Source: Aquatica leii
Taxonomy: Eukaryota > Arthropoda > Insecta > Coleoptera > Lampyridae
Direction of reading: 5' to 3'
NCBI GenBank assembly: GCA_035610365.1
Contig: CM069432.1
Location: 264,179,177 to 264,243,176 of the forward strand
Length of the DNA: 64,000 nucleotides
How positions within the stretch are numbered: the first letter of the stretch is position 1; the number at the start of each line of letters is the position of its first letter. Shown in pieces: positions 11,930 through 24,002 of this stretch. The notes under the pieces were generated by a model, which did not search any database, was not told where the DNA came from, and was given only the letters and a program-made list of their open reading frames with translations. Both the position numbers and the translations under genes were made by a program.

Positions 11930-13280
11930 CAGACACTGGTACCTGTTCTAAAACTTCAGGCAGACGCGATAATGATAACCAAACCCAACATTAAATGGGC
12001 AATTAAAAACAGTTTAGTGATCGACAAAAAGTTGCACACAGTTATCTACATTAGCAACCCAAAAGAGTCAGGGGCCAAAACTATAGCCAAAGATGCCTTT
12101 ACTATGCTTCAACTCAAAAAACATCTGTTTTTTAACTGTTACGTTTCACCAAACTAATGAACAAAGAACTTTACAAAGGCACCTTTTCAAAAACATGGAA
12201 AACGACATATGTGGTACTGATCCCCAAAAACAAAATGGTTACAGGCCAATATGCCTTATGAACAATTTAATAAAAGCCTTACAAAAGGCGTTTGTTAAAA
12301 AAAAATTGCAGAGGATATCGAGAGACAGGGCGATCTTTCGACACACCAATTTGGGTTTAGGAAAAATAGATCCACTGTGGATGCACTAAATCGTATACGA
12401 GACTTGACCGCGGCAGCAAAGGAAGGCACCTGGTAAATAGGGACAATGGTATCAATCAATATCAGAAACGCCTTCAACACCGTCCCCTGAGAACTCCTAA
12501 TCAAGGCATTGAATAGCATGAACATCAACTCACCCCTAGTTAAGATTGTTGCAGACTATTTGTCAGATAGGTTAATAATTTACTTAGACGATAAAAATCA
12601 ATTGTTAAAACACCAGATCACGTGTGGAGTCCCACAGGGTTCCATCCTAGGCCACTAACTATGGAACATATTCTATAATGATCTGTTAAACCTTAACCTC
12701 TCCAGACAAATTCAACTAATGCATTTGCCGATGATTTGGCGATCTTCGGGCAGGGATCCAACACACAATCTTTAAAATTAGCCATTAACCTTACAGTAGC
12801 GGCTGACAAAGCCGAGGCGATCGTTTTCACAGGCAGACGAATTTTGGAGCCAATTAGGAGTCGAAGTTCCAACAAGAGATACCATGAAATACCTAGGAGT
12901 GATGGTAGACAAAAACCTGAACGTTGGACCGCATGTCAAGCAAGCTGCTTTCAAAGTAAACAGTAGAGCGGTAGCCGTGGCCAAACTAATGCCAAATGTG
13001 AAAAAATTTCGTGCAGCCAAAAGGAGGTTAATAATGTTGACAGTTATGTCAACCTTTCTCTACGCGGCCCCTGTAAGGCATTCTGCTCTAAAGATCGGAA
13101 GATACAGGACTATGGTATAAAAAAACAGCGTAAAGTGGCCCTCAGGATTACCGCCGCTTCCACGCAGGCATTCACGGGCCACGGGTGTCTTTTTAAATGT
13201 AGATAATGACATAAAAAAAGAAACTTTAAATCGATAAATACAATCTCAAGGACACCATTGTTAAGTCGATGCTAAGTAGC
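11930..13280 (+). pseudogene. R1/I-like LINE reverse transcriptase remnant
   Basis: Frameshifted plus-strand RT. Visible motifs in order are NGYRPICLMN (around 12240), a fingers segment, CGVPQGSILG (12620-12650), FADDLAIFG (12724-12750, out of frame with its neighbours), then KYLGVMVDKNL (from 12884), RRLIMLTVMSTFLYAAPVRH, and KKQRKVALRITAAS. The last phrases are typical of R1/I-superfamily elements. Multiple frameshifts and stops mean it is dead. The 5' part (from ~11930) is assigned by continuity only. Confidence 0.7.
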
Positions 13281-13289
13281 AAATCGACA

Positions 13290-14640
13290 TGGATCGAAAT
13301 AAACAATTTTCTCAGAGAAACTATAAAGAAAAAAGCAAAGTTATGGAAAACGTGGATTCTGGAACACAATTAGCCTACCATCGGGTTTGCACTCAAAAAG
13401 CAGTAATCAAAACGGTCTTCGGGATTACAACTACGTTGCCATTGGCGTCGTTATCGATTCTTGGTTCTGATCATCTCTCTGATGTTGAGCGTCGTTTGAT
13501 TTTGTGTGATTTCATTTGTTAAAGACCCGGTATTTGAGTTGGTTTTATTCGTTTTGTGTACTTTGGGATCGTTTGAGTAATTTTACGTATTTTTAATAAA
13601 GTTATTCCACGTTTTTAATTAAATACATCTTTGTCAATCAAATGAATAAGAAAATTTTGTATTCAATTATTTCGAGATTATTACGCTCCTTAAATATCCG
13701 TATTCTGTATTTACCTGGATTTGGCATTTTCTTTGTCTTAGCAGAACTCCTAATTGTTTTGTTTTATGTGATGCAGTAATTTTATATTTTAACAGAGTTT
13801 GTTTACCTAAATTCTTAGTGCATATGGACTTGAGTCATGTTAAATTTTATTATATTACATTTGGAATCTACCTTATAATTTATTACTTCCGATAGACGCT
13901 TTTATTATTAGGTTTCAACAAGTTAATATCTATGAGTGTAATTGAATATTTTGGTTTTGATATGTTTGTTTTGTTGACGTTGCATTTCTCTTTATGAGAA
14001 AGACATTCTTCGAACACTACTTATGCGTCCTAATTAAATCTGTTTGCATCTTCTTTCCACGTCTTTTTTTCACAAAGATTTCTGCCACAACACTTTATGG
14101 ACGTGGTCACGCACTAAGTTTATAAATATAGGTGATTTTGGTTTTAGAAGCAGGTGTTTCACAAGTTTACCAATGATTCAAACACATTAAAATGTAGTCC
14201 GGGGTTTAGGGTGAATCAACCCTAAAGAATTGGAGGTATCCGCAAAAGTGGTGCAGAAAACAGTGGATTTTTAGTTCTATTGGTGGAAATTTACTTCTCC
14301 TAGTAATTTCACATGCTTTCGAGTTTTATTTTTACGTAATGTAGAATCGTGTGTTAACTTGTGCGACACGGTTCAACTTTCGCATTAGGGCGGTTTATTG
14401 AGAATCTTCCAACGGAGCCTTGTTCATGAAGGGTACCTTTACGATTTTCTTGCCGTCAACATCTGGTAACCTTAACCAGAAGCAGCTTCTTCCTCGAATT
14501 ACTACGACAAAAATTTAAGGTATTTATTTATTACCGTTTAAACTAATTTGGTGAACGTAATTTCGCAAGTTTAGTGTTTTAAAAGCTTTGATTTTAAGCA
14601 GAATAAGAATAAAAAAAACCTTCGCAAATTACTGATTTGA
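13290..14640. other. No recognisable gene
   Basis: AT-rich. A short perfect stem (TTTAGGGT-GAATC-AACCCTAAA) lies around 14205-14226. I see no coding or RNA gene. Confidence 0.4.
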
Positions 14641-14649
14641 TCTACTGGT

Positions 14650-15330
14650 AAGGTCTTTCAGTTTCATTAACCGTAATTTAGTTTCTTCCACGCAAGGACA
14701 AAATTTCATTATGCCAAACAACACAGCGGCACATTCTATTTCTTTAGCTGTACAGTTTTTCTCTGACTAGAGTACTACTAGCGTAAGCAATTGCATTCTT
14801 TTTTTGACCATATTTTTGAATAAGAACCGCACCTAGTCCAACATCTGATGCATCTATTTGTATAAAAAATAGACGTTGAAAATCTGGACTCGTTAAAATC
14901 TGTGTACAGACTAACAACATATTTAGTTTTTCAAAATAATTATAGGCTTCTTCGGACCATGGTAATACGATTAGATCGTTTACGAGCCTTAATCATATCT
15001 AGAATTGGAGAAACAATTGTTGAAAATTTCGGTATAAAACGACGGTACCACGGAGCTAACCCGACAAATCTTTTAACTTTAGTTACATTTTTTTGGTTTT
15101 GGATAACTAATGTCTTTTTCTGCCAATTACTAAACCAAGATATATTAAAAAAGATTTACAAAATTCGAACTTTTCTAAATTAATAGACAAACCTAAATCT
15201 ATTAATCTAACTACTAAAGTTAGTAACGTATCGATATGGAAAAAAAAACTAGAAGAAGAATTATGTCATCTCGATAGACAAAAACTACTAGAAGATTTTC
15301 TTTCACAATACTATCCATCAACTTCTGAAG
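14650..15330 (-). pseudogene. Ty3/gypsy pol remnant: RT and RNase H
   Basis: Minus-strand broken frames read as gypsy pol. VFVYRDDII stands for the RT YLDD box (Leu replaced by Arg), followed by a GLSINLEKFEFCKS-type palm and YLGLVIG. About 280 bases on come QIDASDVGLGAVLIQKYGQ and IAYASSTL, which are the start of gypsy RNase H with its catalytic Asp, and then a decayed EIECAAV-like segment. It may belong to the same lineage as the RNase H/integrase relic at 1.1-2.5 kb, but the two are not contiguous. Confidence 0.75.
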
Positions 15331-15714
15331 CTATTATGCTATTATTCCACCAATTAAGCCCTTAAACAACGTCTTTGAACATTATCAGACATATTAAGTG
15401 TCAAAACTTCTATATGAAAGTTCCCAATCTACTTCATCAGACATTTTCGTTGAATGTCATAGTAAATTGTTAAATGTAAAGTACGGACCAAGCGGTCATC
15501 GGCAGCTCTAATGCAGCGAGCGGGTGTGGGTTGTTGTAAAATGATTTTTTAAGGTATTTTTGGGCCTTTACCCTACGAAATGAGTAGATTTTTTTAAGAA
15601 CACTAAATACGTGTAGTTTTTATATAATTAATTAAAAATTGTTACGAGAAACTCAGGTTTCTAGAGTTGATCTGTCAAAAATAAAGTATCACACCAGTTT
15701 TCTCATAACCAAAC

Positions 15715-16860
15715 AAAGCAACGGCTAGCACAGCTTCTTCGGAGAGGGATCGCAGGCTTTTTTATGTGTGATTATAACGTGAATCTAAAAAAAGGCGCCA
15801 AGACGATGAAAAATTAAATTCGGGGGATACCGTCTAACTCTCCCCGTAGTAAGAGAAGAATAAATAACACTACAAAAGTAATTACACCGAATATATATAT
15901 TTATCATATCACAGAAGTTGAAGAAAGCATATAAATGTAAATTCTTGACAAAATTTATACGTAGGCCGATTGAATTAGAAGTTGGCGCCGAGTGGCGAGC
16001 AACACACCGTATAACAAACTGCCTTTGTTGGACTACATATTTACATAAACATAGCGTCTGAATTTATAAGTACATATATTTAAATTGTAGACAAACCGAA
16101 CAGTTCAAGCCTTCGAGATTCGATGTGCACAAATGATAAATTTGCGAAGCACAAAAATACAATTAATAGTGTTAATCTAACATGCACGTACGGTCATAAA
16201 CGACCTAGTCCCTGAAATACAAATCGAAAAAAATTGAAAGTAGTAATAATCACAGTTAGGTTTTACCTCAGTCGGACATTAGCTAATCTCCGTACTTGAT
16301 GTACCTAAAAAGTAATATTAAACCCAAATCGGGACGGGCATATACTTTTAACACAAATAAAAAGGTTTATTTAGCATCCAATTATTACGAACGCAAGTGC
16401 GCAGCGTTTCCCTTCGACTTAACCAATTAAATTTCCCATGTTTATCTTAATTCTACGCAAAAGAAAGGATTGTCCTGGCGGTTCTCAACCCTTGACGGTG
16501 GATATGATAAGGACGTATCAATACTGCGACGTCATGGAATATTTCGAACAAGGCCACCTGTTAGTTATCTTTGATGATAACGCAGAACATTTGGTGGCTA
16601 CCAAAACCCGCCCGTTTCAACCTTCCAAAAATAATCGCATATTAAACTAGCAGCGTGACACAATCTAACGGTGAAGGTTAACCTGGGCGTAAAAGTACCA
16701 AACTCGCAAAATGATCTAATGCAAAATGAAGTGCGAAAATGCTGTCTAAAATTTGACAGTCTCGGCGCAAGAGCAGAGAAATTCTGACAAATTTCATACT
16801 AACAAGAAATTTTCATACTCGCGAATTGAACTACTAGTTTCTTTTTTTTTAACGTTACAA
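15715..16860 (-). repeat. Rpt-1 repeat, inverted copy
   Basis: Reverse complement of the 5940-7065 unit: 15720-16430 matches the right half and 16440-16860 the left half. It includes CTTGGCGCCTTTTTTTAGATT and GGCGTAAAAGTACC landmarks. The 70-codon frame at 16438-16650 lies entirely inside this repeat, so I do not call it a gene. Confidence 0.7.
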
Positions 16861-16864
16861 ATTG

Positions 16865-18950
16865 TTTAGTTTCAGTTGAAATAACCCAACCTTCCGTTAT
16901 CAACCTCTAAATGTCTTGAATAAGAAATTCTAATCTTTGGAAATTCTTTTTACTCAATCCCATTTTACCATTCGTTTTTTTTTTAATTAACTCGCCTAAA
17001 ACATAGACATTTAACATAACGTCTATTATGAACGTTACAGATAAAACTATACATTGTATGTTGATTTGCGATTAGGCAACGTTCTGCGTTGCGTTTGATC
17101 ACGTTTATTTCCGTACAAGTCAGAGCTATTATACCGTACATGATAATAAATTATGAAAACATAATTTAGAAGAGTTGTACAAATATTCCACAATTTTAGA
17201 ATTTGAAAAGAAAATTATTTAGAGCCACCTGGATGCGATTGTATTAGTTTTAACGGTACGTATAAAGTAAAAAAAATTACTTTGTAAATTGCATATTTTA
17301 GCTTAAGTTTGCAAAACTTGGCTAAAATTAACTTAAAGAAGTTAGTATTTATTAATATCGATCAGTTTTTTAAACTCTATAACAATTCAGAAGATTTGTT
17401 TGGTATTTATCGATAGTTGCAAAATACCAAGATGTTTTTTTTTAAACATACTTAATATCTTTATGTTAATGCAGTTTTCATAAGTATTTTTTATCCCGTA
17501 TTACATTATAATCTTATAAAAACAATCTATTCGCACAGTGTCGTTACCTTGTTAAATAATAATCATTATCTTCATTTCTATAATTGTCTTCTTGTTTTCT
17601 TCTACAGTATCATTTTTTAAATAATAACAACTAAAATACATTTGTTTTGTTGACAAATTTCGCAGTACAGATTGTTGTAACATATTATATCCATTGGGAT
17701 AATTAACTTTATCTAGTTCGTTATAAAAAAATTAAAAGTTTTTACTCCAAAACAATGGTATTAAAACCATCAATTATTTAACTGCAATTTTCTTATTATT
17801 TTCTCAGATCGTAAAAATCCATTTCTAAGAATAACACTCATTAATTACAAATTATCTTTACATTTACAAATTTACCTTATTTGCTTTTAAGTCAGATTTG
17901 CATGTTATTTTGTTCGTACTTCTAAGAAAATAACGTGTGCATACCAACATCGTATTTTTTTAAAGAACTTGAATAGTCCAGCTGATTCATATAAACTTTT
18001 GCTTCAAGTTAATGTATTCAAAAAAGGTTAACTAAAACTACATGTGTTTAAAGCACGTAAACTATATGCATCATTTTTCTAAATAGAGATGAATAGTTAA
18101 ATAATTGTTACACTTACAACTTTTAGTATAAACATTGTCAAATTAAGCTTTATTAATAAGCTTTTATAAATGCACGTTTTGTTTAATTGTAACATTAGAT
18201 AACTTCTACGAAACCCAGAGATCTTTTATCACATTGCTACAATAAATTGTGTAATAAATCAAACAAAATCAATACAAATTACATTCATCGCGGAATTTGT
18301 AATTAACATAGTTAAATACCGGTTCAAACTGAAACAGAATATCTCGACCAATGTTAAGCATGTTAAAACTAAACTACCGTTAAACTTAATTTGAAGCTAC
18401 GGCAAATATTACAAACTTTTGTTATACAATGTACTGAAATTTATATGTGGGTAGATTGTATGGAATTATCAAATTTAACTAACTTTAGTTAAGTCCAATG
18501 TGTTTTAGTGTATCTACAATGTAACGATAGACAAAAATCATGGCTGACAAATACAAAATATATGTTGCGGAAATAAGAACTTTGGAATGGCGACTGTCCA
18601 GTGTACTATTTTATCCTTCATAGTGTAGGCGAAAATCGATTTTATCACATCTGCTCGTTACTTGATCTAACAAAGAGTAAACTTTTACTCAATTTACAAA
18701 CGAATTTTTACTAGGAAATCGTAAAAGAAAGTTTAATTTCTTTAGCAAACAATTTTAAAAAAAACCGTGCTAATCACAAGCGCACTTACTCATGAACAAT
18801 AAAGGAAATGGGCACCTACGATGTAAACAAAATAATTATACGATAGGTACAAATTGTGATATTTACGCGAGAAAATTAAAACGACCTCCATATTTAAGTC
18901 GAAAATTAAACAATAATAATCAGAAAACCAAACAATCTAAAAATAAAGCA
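16865..18950. other. No recognisable gene; possible upstream region of the 19-kb gene
   Basis: Very AT-rich, with no open frame or RNA gene that I can support. The 3' end would be the 5' flank of the small secreted-protein gene. Confidence 0.4.
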
Positions 18951-18959
18951 CAAGAACAG

Positions 18960-18967
18960 TATAAATA
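18960..18967 (+). promoter_or_regulatory. TATA box of the small secreted-protein gene
   Basis: TATAAATA lies 50 bases before the ATG at 19017. That leaves room for a start site near 18990 and a 5' leader of about 25-30 bases. Confidence 0.5.
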
Positions 18968-19016
18968 CAGTTGTAGTTAAGCCGAATTCGATTTGTTTTC
19001 TGTTATCTATTTCGCA

Positions 19017-19291
19017 ATGGTACGTATTTAGGTGTTTATTTTGTTTTATTAAAATTTTCTTTGTAGAAATGCGTAATTGGTTTGATATTAATTATCCACT
19101 TAAGCTTGCAATCGGCAATACCAGAGAATGTCACGGAATCGCGTGAGGAGAAGAATTTGAACAACGAAACTGCGGAGGCTCTGGACGTGACGATAATAAA
19201 ATTATTCGACAAACGTAGTGACGATGGGAGTGTGCGAGAAAAGCGATTAATTAAGGGAAATTTTAAATACAACCCCGTGTTGGTCGGTTGA
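19017..19291 (+). CDS. Small secreted protein, neuropeptide-precursor-like (75 aa, two exons)
   Basis: Exon 1 ends with the initiator ATG itself (19017-19019), directly followed by a GTACGT donor. A 47-base AT-rich intron (19020-19066) ends TTCTTTGTAG, and exon 2 (19067-19291) runs in frame to TGA. Residues 1-18 form a strong signal peptide (MKCVIGLILIIHLSLQSA). The mature part has two N-glycosylation motifs (NVT, NET) and two dibasic KR sites at 50-51 and 60-61. After the second site the chain ends with 14 residues, LIKGNFKYNPVLVG, whose terminal Gly could serve as an amide donor. A TATA box and an AATAAA flank the gene at sensible distances. No known peptide family was recognised. An immune or accessory-gland peptide is an alternative. 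A 155-codon antisense frame at 19036-19503 lacks an ATG at its start and is judged a shadow. Confidence 0.6.
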
Positions 19292-19324
19292 ATCGATTCT
19301 TGTATTAATTTTTTTACTTTTAGA

Positions 19325-19330
19325 AATAAA
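19325..19330 (+). terminator. Polyadenylation signal AATAAA
   Basis: AATAAA lies 34 bases after the stop codon of the small secreted-protein gene, consistent with a very compact transcript. Confidence 0.5.
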
Positions 19331-19569
19331 TCTTTTTTATACAATATGGCGTCGATTGATAGTGATTTTATTTTGCACAAAAGAAGTATGACATGTGTGC
19401 GTTTACACCCCAAATCAATTGTGGGAACTGTACTCGCATCCATCATGTCGTGTATGGAAGCGTGTATCAATTGTATTCGAGCACGTGGCTTCTTTAATCG
19501 CAATTTCCCCTCGTTCTATTATTGCGCGCATCAAATAAATGAAGCGCTTTCATCATGCTTCAGATAATG

Positions 19570-21050
19570 CATTAATTTTGATTACGATCTCATCTCAATA
19601 TAACTTGGCAACAAGTAAAAACTGCAACAAAAAAAAAGCTGTGGACGCAAAAAATTTTCCAGAGTTCACTTTCGCGACCGTATTAATCATAAATGTCAAA
19701 TACGATTTAATCTGTATACATGCAATTACAATCTAAATTGGAACAATACAGCTCAAATATGAATGCGTTTAGGGTGTTGTGTATGACCATGATTTGAAGT
19801 CATTAACAGTTCCCTATTTGAAGTTCATCCTCGTGTTGATGGTATTTTCCATTACCCCTTACAATCGTCAATTCTCTCGTATAACCCTAGATGTTATCAA
19901 AAATCGTTCTTCAGATATCGTACGAAATTATTTCCGTTTTTATATTTTTCTCTTAGCAATTTATTTTGTTTATTACCAAGTTTTGTTCGTACTACTTTTT
20001 GATCTAATTAAATATTGGCGTATCTCTAGCTTGGCGCATTATAAAGTTAGAGAAACTTTTTATTAATTAACTTGTGGCATCTCTTTGATGAAACCAAATT
20101 GCATATAACTTTAGTTGAAAAGTACGCTAATAGTTAGAAAGTTATACTGGAAGTCTTTTTGAGTAGACAACATTGTTTAATGCTTCAAGAATAAAAGATG
20201 AGCCAACTTAAATAGAAGTTGGAATGTTTTGCCTCGCACCTTGTGTCTAATTACATTTTTCTTAATTTTTGTTGTTTACAAACAAGATTGTTTATATAAT
20301 TAAATAACTTTTCTAAAGTTGTATAAATAAATATTTATTTGTACTACAAGTAGAAATGTTTATGTAGGTTTTAGGTACATTAAAATGATATTAGAGGCTT
20401 TACATCAGGTTAATGTTAGCAAAAAATTATTATCTAAAAATATGTAAAAACGATGAATAATGTTCTTCTTGTGAAAGTTTTTTTTAAATATGATTTATAA
20501 TAAATTTTCTACTTAACTGGATATAATCACAAAATGCGATAGTATTTGGTTTAATTTTAGATGGGGCTGTAAAATGTAAATGCATGCGATTAAGTTTGAT
20601 CGTTAGCAAAGTTTGACGGCAGAGCCATCTCATAGTAAAAGTTGCTATGTATAAAAGATAACTGTAAATATAGTTTTATCCTGCAGTTTTAGTCAAAACT
20701 ATTTTGAATTACGCGGGTGTAAAATCAACTTACAACGTTCTCCGCCTTTATAGCTATTTACAGTTTTCGATCATTATCTTTAGTTATAAATTTTGTTATG
20801 AAGTAGTTGTTCGTTGCAAAATGCTTTTAATGTAGAAAACGTCGACTAAAACAGCAACCAAAGCTACATTTCAACAACGATTTTTACAAATTATCTTTTT
20901 AAGTCAAAAAACACCCTTTAAAAAATGGCTTTCGTTTTTCTCAAAGTAACGAAAACTTGATCAAACAATTTGAAAAATACGTACACGCAACATTAAAATT
21001 TTTATTAAACACACCTAGCTTTCCACCACTACGTATTATGACTACTGTTA
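19570..21050. other. No recognisable gene; right part may be LTR
   Basis: AT-rich. The right part (below 21060) may be the 3' LTR of a minus-strand LTR element whose polypurine tract is at 21061-21072. I could not locate the other LTR boundary. Confidence 0.35.
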
Positions 21051-21051
21051 A

Positions 21052-21072
21052 CATTTAACATTCTCCCACCTG
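21052..21072 (-). other. Putative polypurine tract and 3' LTR start
   Basis: On the minus strand GGTGGGAGAA is followed by TGTTAAATG, the classical arrangement of a purine tract directly before a TG-beginning LTR. It lies about 160 bases downstream of a pol-tail-like frame (21233-21478), as expected for an LTR retrotransposon. Confidence 0.45.
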
Positions 21073-21232
21073 AGACGTAAAAACATCAATTAAGCGTCTC
21101 ACTAAAATTAAAGAGTATATCCAAAAACCAAACTGGAAAATGACAATAAATGTCAAACTATCAATCACATTAAAAGAGATACATAACTAACAAATAACAA
21201 GCATTATTAAACAATACAACAAATCAGTCTAA

Positions 21233-21478
21233 CTATCTCTGAGAGAGCTTAACTACCCGTCCAGCACGCGATGATTTAACGCGCACATCACAAACACTAT
21301 CGTCAACAACTCGCGCACTAACAGATTTCTCCTGCTGAGCCGAATCCTGAACCATTTCTTCCGCTTCATCGTCTGTCGATTCTTTAGGTGGTTCCACATA
21401 CTCCAAGAGATTATTGGAATGACCACACGTACATACTAGGTTGTAATCACAATTAATATTAAACTCTTTGTTTGTCAC
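21233..21478 (-). pseudogene. Possible gypsy-like polyprotein C-terminal tail
   Basis: The 81-codon frame is acidic in the middle (ESTDDEAEEMVQ) and ends SSRAGRVVKLSQR. This resembles the basic tail that closes many gypsy integrase or polyprotein C-termini. The purine tract and LTR-like TG start downstream support the reading. No catalytic domain is present, so the call depends on context. Confidence 0.4.
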
Positions 21479-21639
21479 ATACTTATCGAGTGCGCTTTGA
21501 TTCTCGATACTTTGATTTTCGTATTCTTGTAATGTAACTTAATAAAGTAAAGTCATTCCTTCGTTAAATGTAAAAGTTAGATCGATTAGAGCACGTAGAT
21601 GTGTGACGTGTTGCCCAGACAAAGGGCGACTGATGCTGA

Positions 21640-23325
21640 GCGCGAACCCGAAAAGCTCAAAAAGCTTTCGGGGCGGCAAGGCGAAAGCTTAAAAAACAAA
21701 TAGAATCGGGAGCGCAGGCTACCGGTTCCACTTTAATGGCGGGGACGCGGAGTTACGGTTTTGATGACAAAATATGTCAAATATCTGGGGCTTATCTTGA
21801 TACCAGACTGACTTTCAAAGCTCATCTTGAAAAAGTCGCAACGAAGGCCATCAGGGTTCTTAATACAACCAAACCGATGGTCACACACATTAGTATTGAA
21901 ACCCACAATGACCAAATTGTTATATACTGTGGTAACCCATGACCCATCATCACATACGGCGCGCTTGTATGGGGCGAGAGAACCAATCTAAAAAGCACAG
22001 CTGCAAAGCTAAGCAAAGTACAGAGAATGGCATGTCTACTGATAACAGGAGCGATGAGAACCACGCTCACAGCAGCCATGGAAGCACTACTTTCACTTCC
22101 ACCATTACACCTCCTTGTAATAATGGAAGCAAGACAAGCAGCATACAGGCTGCACATTAATGAACCCGCGTCAATTATCGAGAAAAACGAACCGGGTATA
22201 TACAACGTGCTGCGTGAAGAAACGATCTTAACTATGAGATTCGACTTCACCAAAAATTATCACATTTTAAAGAAATTTAAAGTGATAATACCGTCACGGG
22301 ACGAATAGATAAAAACATTTACCCGGGCGCGGTTAAAGGAATTATCTGGTATACAGATGGGGCCAAAAATCGCAACGCTACCGGAGTAGGAGTATACGGA
22401 GGCAAGCATCATGGGAAGCAGTTTTTGCTGACTTTAGGTAAATATGCATCTGTTTTACAAGCTGAAGTTGCTGCTATTGACTGGTGTGTCAGGAATATTA
22501 TCGACTCGAAATCATACACAGATGGGCCGATATCGATCATGTCTGACAGCCAAGCAACACTACTGGCGCTCAGATCGCCAGTAATAGAACCTTTAGACTT
22601 TAGTCCAAACTGATTATGGCATGCATAAACAGTCTGGAAATAGTGGCAACTCGTCAACTAGTGCAGCTCATTTGGATACCAAATGACCAGAAGGTAAAGG
22701 GTATATATCGAACCTGAACCCGTTTTCGGAATCGCATACGAGACTGAAAAAGAAATAATTCGCAGCAAACTTGCAGCAGAGGATAAAAAATTATGGAAAA
22801 ACTCTTCAGAGATGATGCACACAAAACTCTTCCTTACAGAGCCACAATTAAACACTCAAACTGCACTATCCAGCATGAGTCGTCAAAAATTAAGGAAACT
22901 CATGGGACTAATTACAGGACACTGTGGCCTTAACAAACATATGCATAAAATAGGACTGCAAATCAGCCCTCTATGCCGCGTATGTTTGGAGGACGACGAG
23001 ACTCCGCAGCATCTGCTGTGCAAATGCGAAGCCTATCCAATGCAACGCACAACGATTCTCGGAAAACCAAAGCTAACCGATGATGAGTTGAAAAAAGCCT
23101 CTTGGAATAAACTTCTGGACAAATCAATTTGTCAATTGTTTATTGAACGTGTATGTCCTACGTTATATTATAATTTTAAATATTGACCATTGTATGTTTA
23201 ATGTTGTATTTATTTTAATTACTAATTCGTAAAGTTGCCAATGTCCTTGGTCGGTGGATTGATCCGCTTGATTTTATTCTTTAGCCTGAAGAAGTGCTAA
23301 CCTTTAGCACGAAACGTTGCCATAA
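21640..23325 (+). pseudogene. I/R1-type LINE 3' half with RNase H and Cys-His tail
   Basis: Decayed plus-strand LINE. RT thumb-like sequence (SGAYLDTRLTFKAHLEK, from 21790; then MACLLITGAMRTTLTAA at 22027) is followed by an RNase H domain. That domain has all three early acidic positions: YTDGAKN (22350), LQAEVAAIDW (22450) and MSDSQATLLAL (22540). IWIPNDQKVKG then stands for the final RNase H motif. The C-terminal region at 22812-23186 ends with a CRVC-X10-QHLLC Cys-His cluster. RT and tail lie in different frames with several stops. RNase H downstream of RT is a feature of the I superfamily. Confidence 0.75.
23285..23325 (+). ncRNA. Hammerhead-like core motif
   Basis: CTGAAGA, a 5-bp stem GTGCT/AGCAC, then GAAACG fits the hammerhead catalytic core (CUGANGA, stem II, GAAA). 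It sits just 3' of the LINE tail. One extra A follows CTGAAGA, and stems I and III are not convincing, so activity is uncertain. Confidence 0.35.
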
Positions 23326-23329
23326 AAAT

Positions 23330-24000
23330 AAATTAAAGTGGTTTTATATTGCCCCTCCTATACGAAGAAGATAGCATTAATTAGTATATCACACAGAGGA
23401 GGATAAAGAATCTTTACCAAAGATAGTTATGATATAACAAAAATTGTTTATGAATTAGAGTAACCAACAGTACACATTCGTATACTGTGTTCATTACAAA
23501 TAATGTTTTTGCAATTAGCAAATATTATTTTGCTATGACGATTAATTTTGGGACACACTGAGCTTCAAAGATATCAAGTCATCTTTTTATACACTCCACC
23601 GTTGAGATAGTCAACTTTATGGGAATATGCGACCCATAAATTTATACTGCGCACTGGAGATCGTTTTGTACTGAACTGGTTTGTTACGTTACTGTGCAGT
23701 GTACTGTAAAGTATTGCTAACAAAATTGTAATAGTTTCCTTTAATTGTGCTAATATTTAAATATTTTCTTAACAATGTTGCCAGTATTACAATATAATTT
23801 ATGTACGATATTTGTAGTTTGTAGTAAATTTTATACGTAATTTTATAGATTCTGCAACTGTCGTTTTTATCTTCTAAACTCGACAAAAAAATGTGTTTTA
23901 AGTCATTTATAGAATCATCAAAACTATTAACATTTGATTCATTTTATTTTCTACAATCAAATTTTTACTGTTTTTGTAATAACGAAAGAATTATTCGTAA
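23330..24000. other. No recognisable gene
   Basis: AT-rich sequence, with short frames only. Confidence 0.4.
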
Positions 24001-24002
24001 AC

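Noticed and set aside
14205..14226. TTTAGGGT...AACCCTAAA stem as a telomere-like repeat
   Set aside because: It is a single short palindrome with no tandem TTAGG array around it.
16438..16650. 70-codon plus-strand frame
   Set aside because: It lies wholly inside the inverted Rpt-1 copy and its counterpart at 6.06-6.25 kb is not open.
19036..19503. 155-codon minus-strand frame
   Set aside because: It begins with TTG, has no domain, and overlaps the plus-strand gene that has a TATA box, splice sites, signal peptide and polyadenylation signal. Its length is probably an antisense by-product, although it is the main alternative there.
19346..19567. 73-codon plus-strand frame after the small secreted gene
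   Set aside because: It starts with ATG but follows a polyadenylation signal closely, has no recognisable domain or splice context, and overlaps the same antisense frame.
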